A DNA stretch of 64,000 nt from an uncultured Bacteroidales bacterium (GCA_903903985.1 CAIVAT010000057.1:268461-332460), one strand, 5' to 3'. Counted from the first letter of the stretch, positions 17,229 through 28,311 are shown. Made by a program: numbers and translations. Notes: generated by a model not told the origin, from the sequence alone.

Positions 17229-18896
17229 ATGTGTGGAATTATCGGAGTTTTTACGTTGAATGAAAATGCAAGGGAACTGAGACCTACGGTACTTGAGATG
17301 TCAAAAAAAATCCGGCACCGGGGCCCCGACTGGTCCGGGATATATAGCGATGACGATATTATTTTTTCTCACGAACGACTTGCCATCGTTGATCCGCAAT
17401 CGGGGGGACAACCCCTGTACAGCAAGGACAAAAAGCTGATTCTTACCGTGAATGGTGAGATTTACAATCATCAGGAATTGAGAAAAGGACTTACCGGTTA
17501 TGAGTTTTTAACCCATTCCGATTGCGAGGTGATCCTTGCGCTGTACCGGAAAAAAGGAATTGGTTTTATTGAAGATCTCAGTGGGATTTTCGCTTTTGCC
17601 TTGTACGATAAAGATACCAAAACATACCTGATTGCCCGCGACCATATCGGGGTCGTTCCATTATACATGGGATGGGATAAAGCGGGGAATTTTTATGTTG
17701 CTTCTGAACTGAAGGCCCTGGAAGGTGTTTGCGACAGGCTCCAGGAGTTCCTTCCGGGGCATTACCTTTACAGCAAAGAAGGCCCGGAACTGAAAAAATG
17801 GTATAAACGGGATTGGATGGGATATGAAAATGTTAAAAACAATGTTTCCGACCCCGTGCAGTTGAAACAGGCCCTGGAGAGTGCCGTACACCGGCAGTTA
17901 ATGTCGGATGTGCCTTACGGGGTATTGCTTTCGGGGGGATTGGACTCTTCGGTCATCTCGGCAATAACAAAAAAATACGCGCCAAACCGGATTGAATCCG
18001 ACGACAAACAACAAGCCTGGTACCCGCAATTGCACTCCTTTGCAATCGGCTTGTCCGACTCCCCCGACTTGTTGGCCGCTAGAAAAGTAGCGGAGCATAT
18101 CGGTTCGGTTCACCATGAGATCAATTTTACGGTCCAGGAGGGGTTGGATGCGGTTCGGGATGTAATTTATCACCTTGAGACATATGACGTGACCACCATC
18201 AGGGCATCAACCCCCATGTACCTCCTGGCGAGGGTCATCAAATCGATGGGAATAAAGATGGTTTTATCGGGAGAAGGTGCCGATGAAATATTTGGTGGCT
18301 ATCTCTATTTTCACAAAGCCCCATCCCCGGAAAAATTTCACGATGAAACTGTGCGCAAGCTCAGCAAACTGCATTTATACGACTGTTTGCGGGCCAATAA
18401 ATCCCTTGCCGCCTGGGGAATTGAAGGGCGGGTTCCGTTTTTAGACAAGGAGTTCATGGATGTTGCCATGCGGTTGAACCCGAAAGATAAGATGGCGGGA
18501 AAAGGGAAGATTGAAAAATGGATTTTACGAAAAACATTTGAAGATTATCTGCCTGAAAGCATTGCCTGGAGGCAAAAAGAGCAGTTTTCCGATGGAGTGG
18601 GTTATACCTGGATCGACACCCTCAAAGCCGTAGCAGAACAACAGGTAAGCGATGAACAACTGGAGAATGCAAAATTCCGGTTTCCGATCCATCCGCCAAT
18701 GTCGAAGGAAGAGTACCGTTACCGCTCCATTTTCAGTGAACTTTTCCCATCCGATGCTGCAGCACGGTGTGTGCCTTCGGTTAAATCAGTTGCATGCAGT
18801 ACCCCCGAAGCGCTGGCATGGGATGCCTCCTTTCAAAACACCAATGATCCATCGGGGAGAGCGGTAAAAAACGTTCACAAGGATGGATATAAATAA
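17229..18896 (+). CDS. asnB: Asparagine synthetase B (glutamine-hydrolysing)
   Basis: The enzyme makes asparagine from aspartate, ATP and glutamine in the cytoplasm. The start is set at 17229 because the protein must begin MCGIIGVF: after Met removal, Cys2 is the glutaminase nucleophile. The upstream in-frame Met at 17208 would block this. The N-terminal class II glutaminase domain has RHRGPDWSG and VNGEIYNH. The synthetase domain has the ATP-binding loop LLSGGLDSSVISAI and GEGADEIFGGY. The 555 residues match the E. coli AsnB type, including its long C-terminal tail. Confidence 0.97.
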   Translation: MCGIIGVFTLNENARELRPTVLEMSKKIRHRGPDWSGIYSDDDIIFSHERLAIVDPQSGGQPLYSKDKKLILTVNGEIYNHQELRKGLTGYEFLTHSDCEVILALYRKKGIGFIEDLSGIFAFALYDKDTKTYLIARDHIGVVPLYMGWDKAGNFYVASELKALEGVCDRLQEFLPGHYLYSKEGPELKKWYKRDWMGYENVKNNVSDPVQLKQALESAVHRQLMSDVPYGVLLSGGLDSSVISAITKKYAPNRIESDDKQQAWYPQLHSFAIGLSDSPDLLAARKVAEHIGSVHHEINFTVQEGLDAVRDVIYHLETYDVTTIRASTPMYLLARVIKSMGIKMVLSGEGADEIFGGYLYFHKAPSPEKFHDETVRKLSKLHLYDCLRANKSLAAWGIEGRVPFLDKEFMDVAMRLNPKDKMAGKGKIEKWILRKTFEDYLPESIAWRQKEQFSDGVGYTWIDTLKAVAEQQVSDEQLENAKFRFPIHPPMSKEEYRYRSIFSELFPSDAAARCVPSVKSVACSTPEALAWDASFQNTNDPSGRAVKNVHKDGYK

Positions 18897-19022
18897 AGTT
18901 GATGAGCATATGATGAACGCAGCGGCATTTTCTTATTGATTTCTTTCCGGTTCTTTGATTTATTGCTTATCTTTATCGTATGTTACTATATAAATCAGTG
19001 GTAAAATCGCAATCCTTTTCCC

Positions 19023-21767
19023 ATGAACACCAGGAAACCAAAATCAATAAAACCGGCAAATGTCTCAATGCCATCCCCCACCCCCCGCAATAGAAAAAAT
19101 GAATTAACTCCCTTTCCCATCGTAGGCATCGGCGCCTCGGCAGGCGGGCTGGAAGCCCTGGAACTGTTCTTTGAAAACATGCCCAACGACAACGGGATGG
19201 CATTCGTGGTCATCCAACACCTCTACCCGAACTACATCGGCATGATGCCCGAGTTGTTACAACGGATTACCCCCATGGAGGTGTTCCAGGCAAGTGACAA
19301 CCTGAAAGTGAAGCCCAACTGCGTGTATGTGATCCCGCCCAACAAGAGCCTGTCGTTGCTGCATGGCGCACTGCATTTATTCGATCCGGTGGAATCACAC
19401 GGATTGCGTTTACCCATTGACATTTTCTTGCGTTCCATGGCCGACGACAGGCAGGATAAAAGCATCGGCATCATCCTTTCAGGCATGGGCTCCGACGGCA
19501 GCCTGGGGCTGAAAGCCATCAAAGAAAAAAATGGCCTCGTGCTGGTGCAGTCTCCTGCCTCGGCCAAATTCAATGGCATGCCTTCCAGTGCCATCGATGC
19601 CGTAATTGCCGACATCGTGGCGCCGGTTGAGGAATTGCCGGCCAAACTCATCGCTTTACTGAAGTTTATTCCTTTCGTAAAAACAGATCCCGAATTAGAC
19701 AGCAAAGTGTTAAGCAACCTCGACAAAATCATCATCCTGCTGCGCGAACAAACAGGCCACGACTTTTCGATGTACAAGAAACAAACCTTGTTTCGCCGCA
19801 TCGAACGGCGAAAGAGCGTTCATGAGATTGACAAGATACACACCTATGTCCGCTATTTGCAGGAAAATCCCAAAGAGGTCGAAATTCTTTTCAAAGATTT
19901 GCTGATTGGCGTGACCAGCTTTTTCCGCGACACTGCGGTGTGGGACATGCTCAGAGAAAAAACGCTCCCCGGCCTGATCAGCGAATTGCCCTACGGATAT
20001 GTGCTTCGTGCCTGGGTGACCGCCTGCTCCACCGGCGAGGAAGCCTATTCGCTGGCCATTGTTTTTAAAGAAGCACTGGAAAAAGTTCAAAATCACAACA
20101 ATCTGACCTTGCAGATTTTTGCCACCGATCTTGACCCTGATTCCATCGAGATTGCCCGGAAAGGTGTTTACACCCCGAACATCATCGCCGATGTATCCCC
20201 CGATCGCCTCAGCCGGTTTTTCACCCCTGATGCCGAAGGTTACCGGGTGAATACGATCATTCGCGAAATGGTGGTATTTGCTCCCCAGAATGTGATCAAA
20301 GACCCGCCCTTCACTAAACTCGACATAGTCACCTGCCGCAATCTGCTGATCTACATTGAGCCGGAATTGCAGGGAAAACTGATGGCCCTGTTTAACTACA
20401 GCCTTAACCCGGGTGGGATCATGGTGCTTGGCACTGCGGAAACAATTGGTAACCACGACGCAGGGTTTGAAGAGATTGACAGCAGGAATAAAATTTTCAA
20501 ACGCACAGTATCATCCCGGGAGCCTGAACTCATTAATTTTCCAAGCTCCTTTTATCCAAATAAAACAAAAGCAACAAAGGAGAAGATCAACCCAACATCA
20601 ACTGAAGGCATACGAACCCTTGCCGATCAGGTATTGCTTCAGCGATTTGCCCCGGCCAGTGTGCTGGTCAACGACAAAGGCGACATCCTTTACATGACCG
20701 GCCTCATCGGAAAATATCTTGAACCGGTTGCAGGAGTGCCAAACTGGAACATCCATGCCATGGCGCGTGAAGGATTGCGCGAAGCACTGCCGGGCGCATT
20801 GCGCAAGGCAATGCAAAACTTCGACGCGGTGATCGTAAGAAACATTAAAACCGGAACCAACGGAGGCGCCCGTTTTGTGGATGTTACGGTTCAGCGCATC
20901 GAAAACCCCGTGCCGCTCATGGGTATGATCATGGTGGTATTTGCCGATGTGCCGGCTTTGGTTGAACAGGATGCCGTGAACCCGAAAACAGGTAAACGAC
21001 GTTCGGGCATAAAGCAGAAGGAATGGGAAAATCAATTGCAGCGATGCAATGAGGATCTGCAAAGTACCCGTGAAGAGATGCAGGCATCGCAGGAGGAGTT
21101 GAAATCGACCAACGAGGAGCTCCAATCAACCAATGAAGAGCTGCAATCGACCAACGAGGAACTCACCACATCCAAGGAAGAGATGCAGAGCATGAACGAA
21201 GAACTGCAAACAGTCAATTTCGAGTTGAAGACCAAGGTCGCTGATTTTAAACAGTCAAGCAATGACATGCAGAACCTGCTTAATTCGACCGAAATTGCCA
21301 CGCTGTTTCTCGATAATGAGTTGACCATCCGCAGGTTCACTGACGCTTTGCTCAATATAATGAAAATACGCACTTCGGATATTGGCAGGCCATATACCGA
21401 CATAACCACCGATTTGCAATACCCTGAAATGCAAAACCATACCCGGCAGGTATTAAAAACCCTGACCTTTGTTGAATCTTGGGTATCAACAACCGACGGA
21501 AGGTGGTTTAGTGTCAGGATTATTCCTTACCGCACCTTAGACGACCGGATCGAAGGGCTGGTGATCACATTTATTGACATCACCAAAACTAAAAGTTTAG
21601 AGATGGAATTGGCGATTGTTAATAGTGAAGAAAGAGCAAAACGGGTGGCAGAATTAATCATTGCCAACAGGGAAATTATTTTTCAAACCGAAGAAAAAGA
21701 AGGACTGGAAGCAGAACTGGAAAAGGCGATAGAGATATTAAAGGAAAATAATCTGTATCAAGCATGA
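19023..21767 (+). CDS. CheB-CheR-PAS fusion protein
   Basis: This 914-residue cytoplasmic fusion begins with a CheB methylesterase domain (about 30-215) with Ser39 in GIGASAGG, the QHLYPN histidine, and GMGSDG. It lacks the usual receiver domain. A CheR methyltransferase domain follows (about 230-500), with FFRD, ACSTGEEAYSLAI and VTCRNLLIYIEP. A coiled coil of heptads rich in STNEELQ covers about 670-745, then a PAS domain (about 750-870). The gene overlaps the histidine kinase gene by four bases. No cheA, cheW or receptor gene is near, so the pair probably acts in a signalling pathway other than classical chemotaxis. The methylation target is unknown. Confidence 0.9.
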   Translation: MNTRKPKSIKPANVSMPSPTPRNRKNELTPFPIVGIGASAGGLEALELFFENMPNDNGMAFVVIQHLYPNYIGMMPELLQRITPMEVFQASDNLKVKPNCVYVIPPNKSLSLLHGALHLFDPVESHGLRLPIDIFLRSMADDRQDKSIGIILSGMGSDGSLGLKAIKEKNGLVLVQSPASAKFNGMPSSAIDAVIADIVAPVEELPAKLIALLKFIPFVKTDPELDSKVLSNLDKIIILLREQTGHDFSMYKKQTLFRRIERRKSVHEIDKIHTYVRYLQENPKEVEILFKDLLIGVTSFFRDTAVWDMLREKTLPGLISELPYGYVLRAWVTACSTGEEAYSLAIVFKEALEKVQNHNNLTLQIFATDLDPDSIEIARKGVYTPNIIADVSPDRLSRFFTPDAEGYRVNTIIREMVVFAPQNVIKDPPFTKLDIVTCRNLLIYIEPELQGKLMALFNYSLNPGGIMVLGTAETIGNHDAGFEEIDSRNKIFKRTVSSREPELINFPSSFYPNKTKATKEKINPTSTEGIRTLADQVLLQRFAPASVLVNDKGDILYMTGLIGKYLEPVAGVPNWNIHAMAREGLREALPGALRKAMQNFDAVIVRNIKTGTNGGARFVDVTVQRIENPVPLMGMIMVVFADVPALVEQDAVNPKTGKRRSGIKQKEWENQLQRCNEDLQSTREEMQASQEELKSTNEELQSTNEELQSTNEELTTSKEEMQSMNEELQTVNFELKTKVADFKQSSNDMQNLLNSTEIATLFLDNELTIRRFTDALLNIMKIRTSDIGRPYTDITTDLQYPEMQNHTRQVLKTLTFVESWVSTTDGRWFSVRIIPYRTLDDRIEGLVITFIDITKTKSLEMELAIVNSEERAKRVAELIIANREIIFQTEEKEGLEAELEKAIEILKENNLYQA

Positions 21768-24211
21768 AAAACGACAACAAGGATTCAGAATCCCAAACCC
21801 TTCGCCAAAAGGCAGAAGAGTTGCTGAAAATGAAACCAACCAAAACTGATTCATCGCTGTCGGCCGTAGAAACAGCCAAACTCATTCACGAGCTTGAGGT
21901 GCACCAGATTGAGCTTGAATTGCAGAATGAAGAATTAATTACGGCAAGATCAACTTTACAGAGACTTGCCACTCAATATACTGAGTTGTATGATCTGGCC
22001 CCTTCGGGTTATTTTACCCTTTCGAGTAAAGGTGACATTCTGAACCTGAACCTCTGCGGATCTCAAATGTTAGGCAAAGAACGATCGCAGTTAAAAAACA
22101 GAAGGTTTGCCCTTTTTGTTTCTCCCGATACAAGCCCAGTTTTTAATCTGTTCCTTGAAAAAGTATTTGAAAGTAGAAGAAAAGAAACCTGCGAGGTAAA
22201 ATTATTAAAGAATAGTGACAATCCAATGTGTGTTTTGCTTACCGGCATCAGTGACAATAATGCAGGGCAATGCAATGTCACGGTTGTCGACATTACCGAG
22301 CGCAGACTGGCAGAGCAGGAATTAATCGTCGCCAAGGAACAAGCCGAAGAAAGCAGGAACAGATTTCAAAGTATATTTCTTATTGCACCAACAGGAATAG
22401 GAGTTGTAAAAGACAGGGTAATCACTGAGGTTAACCCGGAGTTATTGAGAATTACCGGTTACACCCGAGGCGACCTTATAGGACAAAGTGCGTTGATACT
22501 CTACCCTTCGAAAGAAGAATTTGATTATGTCGGGGAGGAGAAATACAAACAAATACGTGAAAATGGAACCGGTGCTGTTGAAACAAAATGGCGAAAAAAA
22601 GACGGAACAATTATAGATGTATTCCTTTCTTCAAACGTGATCTATCCGGGCGATTATTCCAAAGGTGTAACGTTCACTGCATTTGATATTACTTCACGCA
22701 TGCTGTCGGAAGCAATGTTCAGAGACATTATTGAAAAAAATCCTTTGTCAATTCAAATTCTTAATCTGGATGGGAAAACGATTCAAACAAATTCGGCACA
22801 CACCAGGCTTTTTGGTGCTTCCCCTCCCGCTGAATATTCAATTTTTAATGACCCTCAGTTATTGCAGCAAGGATTGGGAGCATCATTTGAAAGGATTAAA
22901 AAAGGTGAAATTGTGTTCTTTCCAGACTCGTATTTCAATGCCCATGATGTTGACCCCTCCTTTCCGGATGTTCTGGCCTGGATAAAGACGACGGGATTTG
23001 CTTTGAATGGCAGCAATGGAGTACCCGAACGAATCGTTTTGATGCATGAGGATATCACAGAACGCAAGAACGTGGAAGCCATGTTCCAGGATATTATCGA
23101 GAAAAATCCAATGTCAATTCAAATTGTTGATAAAGATGGTTATACGATCACCGGCAACCCGGCATACATTAACCTTTTTGGCGTAATCCCTCCTCCCGGC
23201 TTTTCAATTTTTGCCGACTTAAAGGACAAAAGTCCGGAGTTTGGCAGATTAATGTTGCTTGCTCAAAGAGGCCAGGTTGTACATCTCCCTGATACAGATT
23301 ACAATACAAGGGATATTTCCCCTGATTTGCCAGATAATCCGGTCTGGATCCGTGCACTTGTTTTTCCATTGAAAGATATCAATGGCAAAGCGGATCGATT
23401 TGTTCTCATGCACGAGAATATCACCGAACGCAAGCAGACGGAAAATGAAATCCGGCTCCTGAATGAAACCCTTGAATTGCGTATTGCAGAACGGACCAAA
23501 CAGCTCGAAACCGTAAATAAGGACCTCACATTTCATTTGAGTGAATTAGAACAGTTTTCTTATGTTTCCAACCATGACCTTCAGGAGCCGTTGCGCACGC
23601 TTACTCAATTCACACAGCTTTTAAATGAAAAATGTGCAGGCATACTTGACGAAGAGGGCAAAAAATACATTGAATTTATCGGCAAGGCGGCAACCAGGAT
23701 GAGCATGTTGGTAAAGGATTTGCTTGAATATTCTTTATTGGGGAAAGAGAGTGTGAAAACCATTGTGGATTGCAATAAGGTTGTCGAAGAAGTTTTGAGT
23801 GATCTGGATGATTCTATCAAATTAAGTCGTGCGAAAATAAATGTCCAGGAGTTGCCAACCTTAGATGGATATGAAACAGAGCTGCGACTGCTGTTCCAAA
23901 ACCTGGTAGGAAATGCGATCAAGTACCAAAAACCCGACATGGTTCCGGAAATAAATATTTCAGCCGTAAGCCACGACAAGGAGTGGCTCTTTTCCATCAG
24001 GGACAATGGCATCGGCATTGATCAGAAATACCATGAAAGGGTTTTCATCATCTTCCAGCGATTGCATAACCGCAATGAGTTTGAGGGAACCGGTATCGGC
24101 CTGGCGCATTGCAAGAAAATAGTGGAATTGCATGGGGGCAGGATCTGGGTGGAGTCCAATAAAGATTTCGGATCAACCTCCAATTTTACAATCCCCGATA
24201 ATTTAAAATAA
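21764..24211 (+). CDS. Multi-PAS sensor histidine kinase
   Basis: The 815-residue protein has no membrane segment. A short helical N-terminus is followed by four PAS domains (about 70-185, 205-310, 318-435 and 438-555), a coiled coil, HisKA with the phosphoacceptor His604 in FSYVSNHDLQEPLRTL, and a HATPase domain with NLVGNAIKYQ, DNGIGI and GTGIGLAHCKKIVELHGGRI. PAS 3 and 4 are close duplicates: both begin with MFxDIIEKNPxSIQI and end in RxVLMHExITERK. The start ATG overlaps the stop of the CheB-CheR gene, so the two are translationally coupled. No response regulator gene is adjacent; the lone receiver at 41192 is a distant candidate. Confidence 0.93.
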   Translation: MKNDNKDSESQTLRQKAEELLKMKPTKTDSSLSAVETAKLIHELEVHQIELELQNEELITARSTLQRLATQYTELYDLAPSGYFTLSSKGDILNLNLCGSQMLGKERSQLKNRRFALFVSPDTSPVFNLFLEKVFESRRKETCEVKLLKNSDNPMCVLLTGISDNNAGQCNVTVVDITERRLAEQELIVAKEQAEESRNRFQSIFLIAPTGIGVVKDRVITEVNPELLRITGYTRGDLIGQSALILYPSKEEFDYVGEEKYKQIRENGTGAVETKWRKKDGTIIDVFLSSNVIYPGDYSKGVTFTAFDITSRMLSEAMFRDIIEKNPLSIQILNLDGKTIQTNSAHTRLFGASPPAEYSIFNDPQLLQQGLGASFERIKKGEIVFFPDSYFNAHDVDPSFPDVLAWIKTTGFALNGSNGVPERIVLMHEDITERKNVEAMFQDIIEKNPMSIQIVDKDGYTITGNPAYINLFGVIPPPGFSIFADLKDKSPEFGRLMLLAQRGQVVHLPDTDYNTRDISPDLPDNPVWIRALVFPLKDINGKADRFVLMHENITERKQTENEIRLLNETLELRIAERTKQLETVNKDLTFHLSELEQFSYVSNHDLQEPLRTLTQFTQLLNEKCAGILDEEGKKYIEFIGKAATRMSMLVKDLLEYSLLGKESVKTIVDCNKVVEEVLSDLDDSIKLSRAKINVQELPTLDGYETELRLLFQNLVGNAIKYQKPDMVPEINISAVSHDKEWLFSIRDNGIGIDQKYHERVFIIFQRLHNRNEFEGTGIGLAHCKKIVELHGGRIWVESNKDFGSTSNFTIPDNLK

Positions 24212-24248
24212 AAACTGGTTTTCTCGGTTATAACCTATAAATAAACGT

Positions 24249-24256
24249 TATTTTTG
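24249..24256 (+). promoter_or_regulatory. Candidate -7 box for the ATPase gene
   Basis: TATTTTTG matches TAnnTTTG and lies 27 bases before the ATG at 24284. No clear -33 box is present. Confidence 0.35.
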
Positions 24257-24283
24257 CGATTACAACCAGATAACTCCTAAAAA

Positions 24284-25414
24284 ATGATTCGACGGGTTTT
24301 AACAGAAGTAATAAAAAAACACAACACCGACAATAAAGCGATCATTCTGCTTGGTTCGCGGCAAACGGGTAAAACGACCCTATTAAAGGAATTGGCATCC
24401 GGTCTTGAAAATGTTTTATGGTTGAACGCGGATGAACCCGATATTCAGGCAATTTTTGAAAATGCCACTTCCACCAGGTTAAATGCATATTTTGGAAATT
24501 TTGCAAATATTTTTATAGATGAAGCGCAGCGCATTCAGGATATTGGAATCAAGCTCAAATTAATTACAGATCAATTACCTGAAAAAAAATTGTTTGTCAG
24601 TGGCTCATCTGCTTTTGAATTGGCGAACCAGATTAATGAACCCTTGACAGGAAGAAAATGGGAATACCACTTATATCCTTTTTCGTTCGGGGAATTAGCC
24701 AGTCATTATGGTTTCATCGAAGAAACCCGCATGTTGTCCCACAGGCTTGTTTACGGGTGTTACCCGGAAGTGGTAACCCATCGTGGAAATGAAAAAGAAA
24801 CACTTAAACAGTTAACGGATAGTTTCCTGTACAAAGATATTTTGCAATGGCAAGGAATAAAAAAGCCTGAAAAATTACTTAAACTTTTGCAGGCGCTTGC
24901 CTTGCAGGTTGGCAGCGAGGTTTCATACAACAAATTGAGTAATTTGATAGACCTGGATAATGAAACGGTCGAAAAATACATTCAATTGTTGGAAAAAACC
25001 TTTGTTATTTTTCGCTTGACAGCTTTCAGCAGAAATTTGAGAAAAGAGCTGAAAAAAGGCAGGAAAATATATTTTTATGATAATGGCATTCGCAATGCAT
25101 TGATCGCCAATTTCAATTCTGTTGAACTAAGAACTGATGTTGGGGCTTTGTGGGAAAATTTCATACTCAGCGAGCGGATTAAATACATGGAATATCATCA
25201 AATTTGGGCAAACCGATATTTTTGGCGTACCCAGGATCAACAGGAAATTGATTTTATTGAAGAACGTGATGGAAAAATATATGCGTATGAGTTCAAATGG
25301 AACAGTAAGCTTAAAGTTCGCTTTTCAAAAACATTTCTTTCTGCGTATCCGGATAATGAAACGAAAACCATCACACCCGAAAACTATTTTGAATTTATTC
25401 ATGGAACAATCTGA
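24284..25414 (+). CDS. AAA_14/DUF4143-type ATPase
   Basis: The 376-residue protein has a Walker A motif at residues 24-31 (GSRQTGKT), a Walker B (IFIDEA, Asp79-Glu80) and the sensor-like FVSGSSAFEL. The motif GRKWEYHLYPFSFGEL follows, typical of this family. The C-terminal half matches the DUF4143 type, with a nuclease-like patch (WRTQDQQEIDFIEERDGKIYAYEFKW) resembling PD-(D/E)XK folds. The biological role of these common ATPases is not established. It stands alone, convergent with leuS. Confidence 0.88.
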   Translation: MIRRVLTEVIKKHNTDNKAIILLGSRQTGKTTLLKELASGLENVLWLNADEPDIQAIFENATSTRLNAYFGNFANIFIDEAQRIQDIGIKLKLITDQLPEKKLFVSGSSAFELANQINEPLTGRKWEYHLYPFSFGELASHYGFIEETRMLSHRLVYGCYPEVVTHRGNEKETLKQLTDSFLYKDILQWQGIKKPEKLLKLLQALALQVGSEVSYNKLSNLIDLDNETVEKYIQLLEKTFVIFRLTAFSRNLRKELKKGRKIYFYDNGIRNALIANFNSVELRTDVGALWENFILSERIKYMEYHQIWANRYFWRTQDQQEIDFIEERDGKIYAYEFKWNSKLKVRFSKTFLSAYPDNETKTITPENYFEFIHGTI

Positions 25415-25482
25415 ACTTTTTATACAACGCAGTTCATAGGTAGCCGTACGTAAAAAAACATGAAGATTGAGCAGGCTTAAAA

Positions 25483-28296
25483 TCAAACCACTATATTGAT
25501 AATCTTCCCAGACACGACGATCACCTTGCGGGGTGGTTTTCCCTGCAACCATTTTTCAGATTCTTTTGCTTCCAGCGCGGCTTTCTCAATTTCAGGAACG
25601 GTAAGGTTGGCGGGCAACTCCATTTTAAACCGTGTTTTACCATTGAATGAAACCGGGTATTCAAAAGTGCTTTCAACCAGGTATTCCGGGTTGAATGCCG
25701 GGAAAATTGCCAGGGAAACGCTTGCGGTATGCCCAAGCAAACTCCAGAGTTCTTCTGCAATGTGCGGGGCATAGGAAGCCATCAGGACGACCAGGTCGCT
25801 GAGAATGGCTCGTTTGTTGCACTTCAGGTCGGTGAGTTCGTTCACACAGATCATAAAGGTGCTGACGGCTGTGTTGAAAGAGAGGCGCTCAATGTCCTCC
25901 TGGATCTTTTTAATGGTTTTATGAAGCACGCGAAGCTCTTCAGGCTCGGAAGGTTCACCGGTAACGCGGAAGTTGTTCTGGTCGTCATGGAACAGCCGCC
26001 AGAATTTCCGAATGAAACGGAACACCCCTTCAATGCCGTTGGTATCCCAGGGCTTTGACTGCTCAAGCGGCCCGAGGAACATTTCGTACAGCCGGAAGGT
26101 GTCGGCGCCGTATTTTTCAATCAGGTAGTCTGGATTGACCACGTTGTAAAGCGATTTCGACATTTTCTCCACCAGGTACCCGCAATGGTATTTACCCTCC
26201 TCAAGGATAAACTCAGATCCCGCGAGGTCGGGACGCCAATTGCAAAACGCATCGGTGTCGAGCATATCGTTGTCAACCATGCTTACATCCACGTGCATTT
26301 CGGTAATATCGTACTGATCTTTTAAACCGGCCGAAACAAAGGTATTGGTTCCCTTGATGCGGTAAGCCAGGCTCGACCGCCCCTGGATCTTTCCCTGGTT
26401 GATGAGTTTTTTATAAGGCTCTTCTTTTACCGACAGGCCAAGATCGAAAAGGAATTTATTCCAGAAACGCGAGTAAATGAGGTGGCCGGTAGCATGTTCA
26501 TCGCCGCCGATGTAAAGATCAACATCCTGCCAGTAATTGACCGCTTCCTTCGAAAAGTACTGCTGGTTGTTGCGTGGGTCCATGTAGCGGAGATAATAGC
26601 CGCTGGAGCCTGCAAAACCGGGCATGGTGTTGGTTTCGAGCGGATAACCCTCTTTGGTCGTCCAGTTTTTTGCACGGGCCAGCGGAGGTTCGCCCGTTTC
26701 GGTGGGGAGGTAGGCATCAACATCCGGCAAACGGAGCGGAAGTTCACTCACATCGAGTGTATGCGCAATGCCATCCTTGAAATAGACCGGGAATGGCTCG
26801 CCCCAGTAGCGTTGCCTGCTGAAGATGGCGTCACGGAGGCGGAAATTGACCATTCCCTTTCCGATGCCCATTTCGTTGATCCTGCGAATTACCGCGCCGA
26901 TGGCATCTTTTACCTGCATCCCGGTAATAAAATCAGCGTTGATCATCACGCCATCCTTGGCATCGTAGGAGCCAAGCGAAATGTCGCCGCCGGCAACCAC
27001 TTCAATGACGGGCAGCCCAAAATGCCTGGCAAAATCATAATCTCTGCTGTCATGTGCCGGCACGGCCATGATGGCGCCGGTTCCGTATCCCGCCAGCACG
27101 TAATCGGCCACCCAGATCGGGATGGGTTTTTTATTGAAAGGATTGAGGCAGTATGCCCCGGTAAATTCACCGGTCACCTTTTTGACTTCGGCCATGCGCT
27201 CACGTTCGGAACGGTTTTTTGCCATGAGCAGATACTGCTCAACCGCCTCCCGGCGACCGGGCGTTGTGATTTTTGCGATCAGTTCATGTTCGGGAGCCAG
27301 CACCATGAACGTCGACCCGAAAATGGTATCGGGCCGGGTGGTAAAGATGGGCAGGCTGACATCGTGACCTTCGATGGGAAAATGAATCTCGGCACCTTCC
27401 GACCGGCCGATCCAGTTCCGCTGCATCTCGATGAGGGAATCAGAGAAATCAACGGAATCTAGTCCGTCGAGCAGGCGCTGGGCGTATGCGGTAATGCGCA
27501 GAAACCACTGGCGCATGAGTTTGCGTTCGACAGGGTGGCCCCCGCGTACCGAAAACCCGTTGGCAATTTCATCGTTGGCCAGCACGGTTCCCAGTTCCGG
27601 GCACCAGTTCACCATGGCATCCGAAAGGTAAGCGAGCCGGTAGTTCATCAGGATTTCATGCTGTTGTTTTTCCGTGAATGATCTCCATTGGCCTGCAGAA
27701 AACAACCCATCCCAAGTTGCCCCGAAAGAGCGGTCTTTTTTAATAAGCTCTTTATACCAATTCTGTGTCATCGAAGCATCGATGCCTGAATTGCCGTTTG
27801 ATTCAAAGATCTTTACCAGGCTGGCAACAGGTTCCGCCTTTTGGGTTTTATTGTTGTACCAGTGATGGAAAAGCTGGATAAAGGTCCATTGGGTCCACTT
27901 GTAATAATCGGGGTCGCAGGTTTTCACTTCGCGGTCCCAATCGTAGCAGAAGCCGATCTTGTCCATCTGTTCGCGGTATCGTGCCACATTCTTTTCTGTG
28001 GTCACGGCAGGATGGGTGCCGGTTTGTATGGCATATTGTTCAGCCGGAAGGCCATAGGCATCATATCCCATCGGATGGAGGACGTTGAAACCCTTCAGCC
28101 GCTTGTAACGTGAATAAATATCGGAGGCGATGTACCCCAACGGATGGCCTACATGCAACCCCGCGCCGGAAGGATAAGGAAACATGTCGAGCACATAGTA
28201 TTTTGGCCGGGACGGATCGGTGATGGTCTTAAAAGTCTTGTGATCGACCCAGTATTTCTGCCATTTTTTTTCGATTTCGGGAAAGTTGTAATCCAT
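25483..28296 (-). CDS. leuS: Leucyl-tRNA synthetase
   Basis: The enzyme charges tRNA-Leu. The 937-residue product has the HIGH-type motif LHVGHPLGY (residues about 47-55), a large CP1 editing insertion with [20 protein letters not shown], and KMSKS near residue 710. An anticodon-binding domain and the C-terminal domain close the protein. Length is normal for Bacteroidota. It is transcribed alone on the minus strand from a promoter shared back-to-back with the AsmA-like gene. Confidence 0.97.
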   Translation of the reverse strand: MDYNFPEIEKKWQKYWVDHKTFKTITDPSRPKYYVLDMFPYPSGAGLHVGHPLGYIASDIYSRYKRLKGFNVLHPMGYDAYGLPAEQYAIQTGTHPAVTTEKNVARYREQMDKIGFCYDWDREVKTCDPDYYKWTQWTFIQLFHHWYNNKTQKAEPVASLVKIFESNGNSGIDASMTQNWYKELIKKDRSFGATWDGLFSAGQWRSFTEKQQHEILMNYRLAYLSDAMVNWCPELGTVLANDEIANGFSVRGGHPVERKLMRQWFLRITAYAQRLLDGLDSVDFSDSLIEMQRNWIGRSEGAEIHFPIEGHDVSLPIFTTRPDTIFGSTFMVLAPEHELIAKITTPGRREAVEQYLLMAKNRSERERMAEVKKVTGEFTGAYCLNPFNKKPIPIWVADYVLAGYGTGAIMAVPAHDSRDYDFARHFGLPVIEVVAGGDISLGSYDAKDGVMINADFITGMQVKDAIGAVIRRINEMGIGKGMVNFRLRDAIFSRQRYWGEPFPVYFKDGIAHTLDVSELPLRLPDVDAYLPTETGEPPLARAKNWTTKEGYPLETNTMPGFAGSSGYYLRYMDPRNNQQYFSKEAVNYWQDVDLYIGGDEHATGHLIYSRFWNKFLFDLGLSVKEEPYKKLINQGKIQGRSSLAYRIKGTNTFVSAGLKDQYDITEMHVDVSMVDNDMLDTDAFCNWRPDLAGSEFILEEGKYHCGYLVEKMSKSLYNVVNPDYLIEKYGADTFRLYEMFLGPLEQSKPWDTNGIEGVFRFIRKFWRLFHDDQNNFRVTGEPSEPEELRVLHKTIKKIQEDIERLSFNTAVSTFMICVNELTDLKCNKRAILSDLVVLMASYAPHIAEELWSLLGHTASVSLAIFPAFNPEYLVESTFEYPVSFNGKTRFKMELPANLTVPEIEKAALEAKESEKWLQGKPPRKVIVVSGKIINIVV

Positions 28297-28311
28297 TTGG
28301 TCTGATGTTAA

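Noticed and set aside
19023..24211. Chemotaxis operon
   Set aside because: Only CheB and CheR domains are found; cheA, cheW, cheY and receptors are missing nearby.
26482..27462. Long plus-strand open frame opposite leuS
   Set aside because: It lies wholly antisense to the conserved leuS gene and has no family-like features, so it is a shadow frame.
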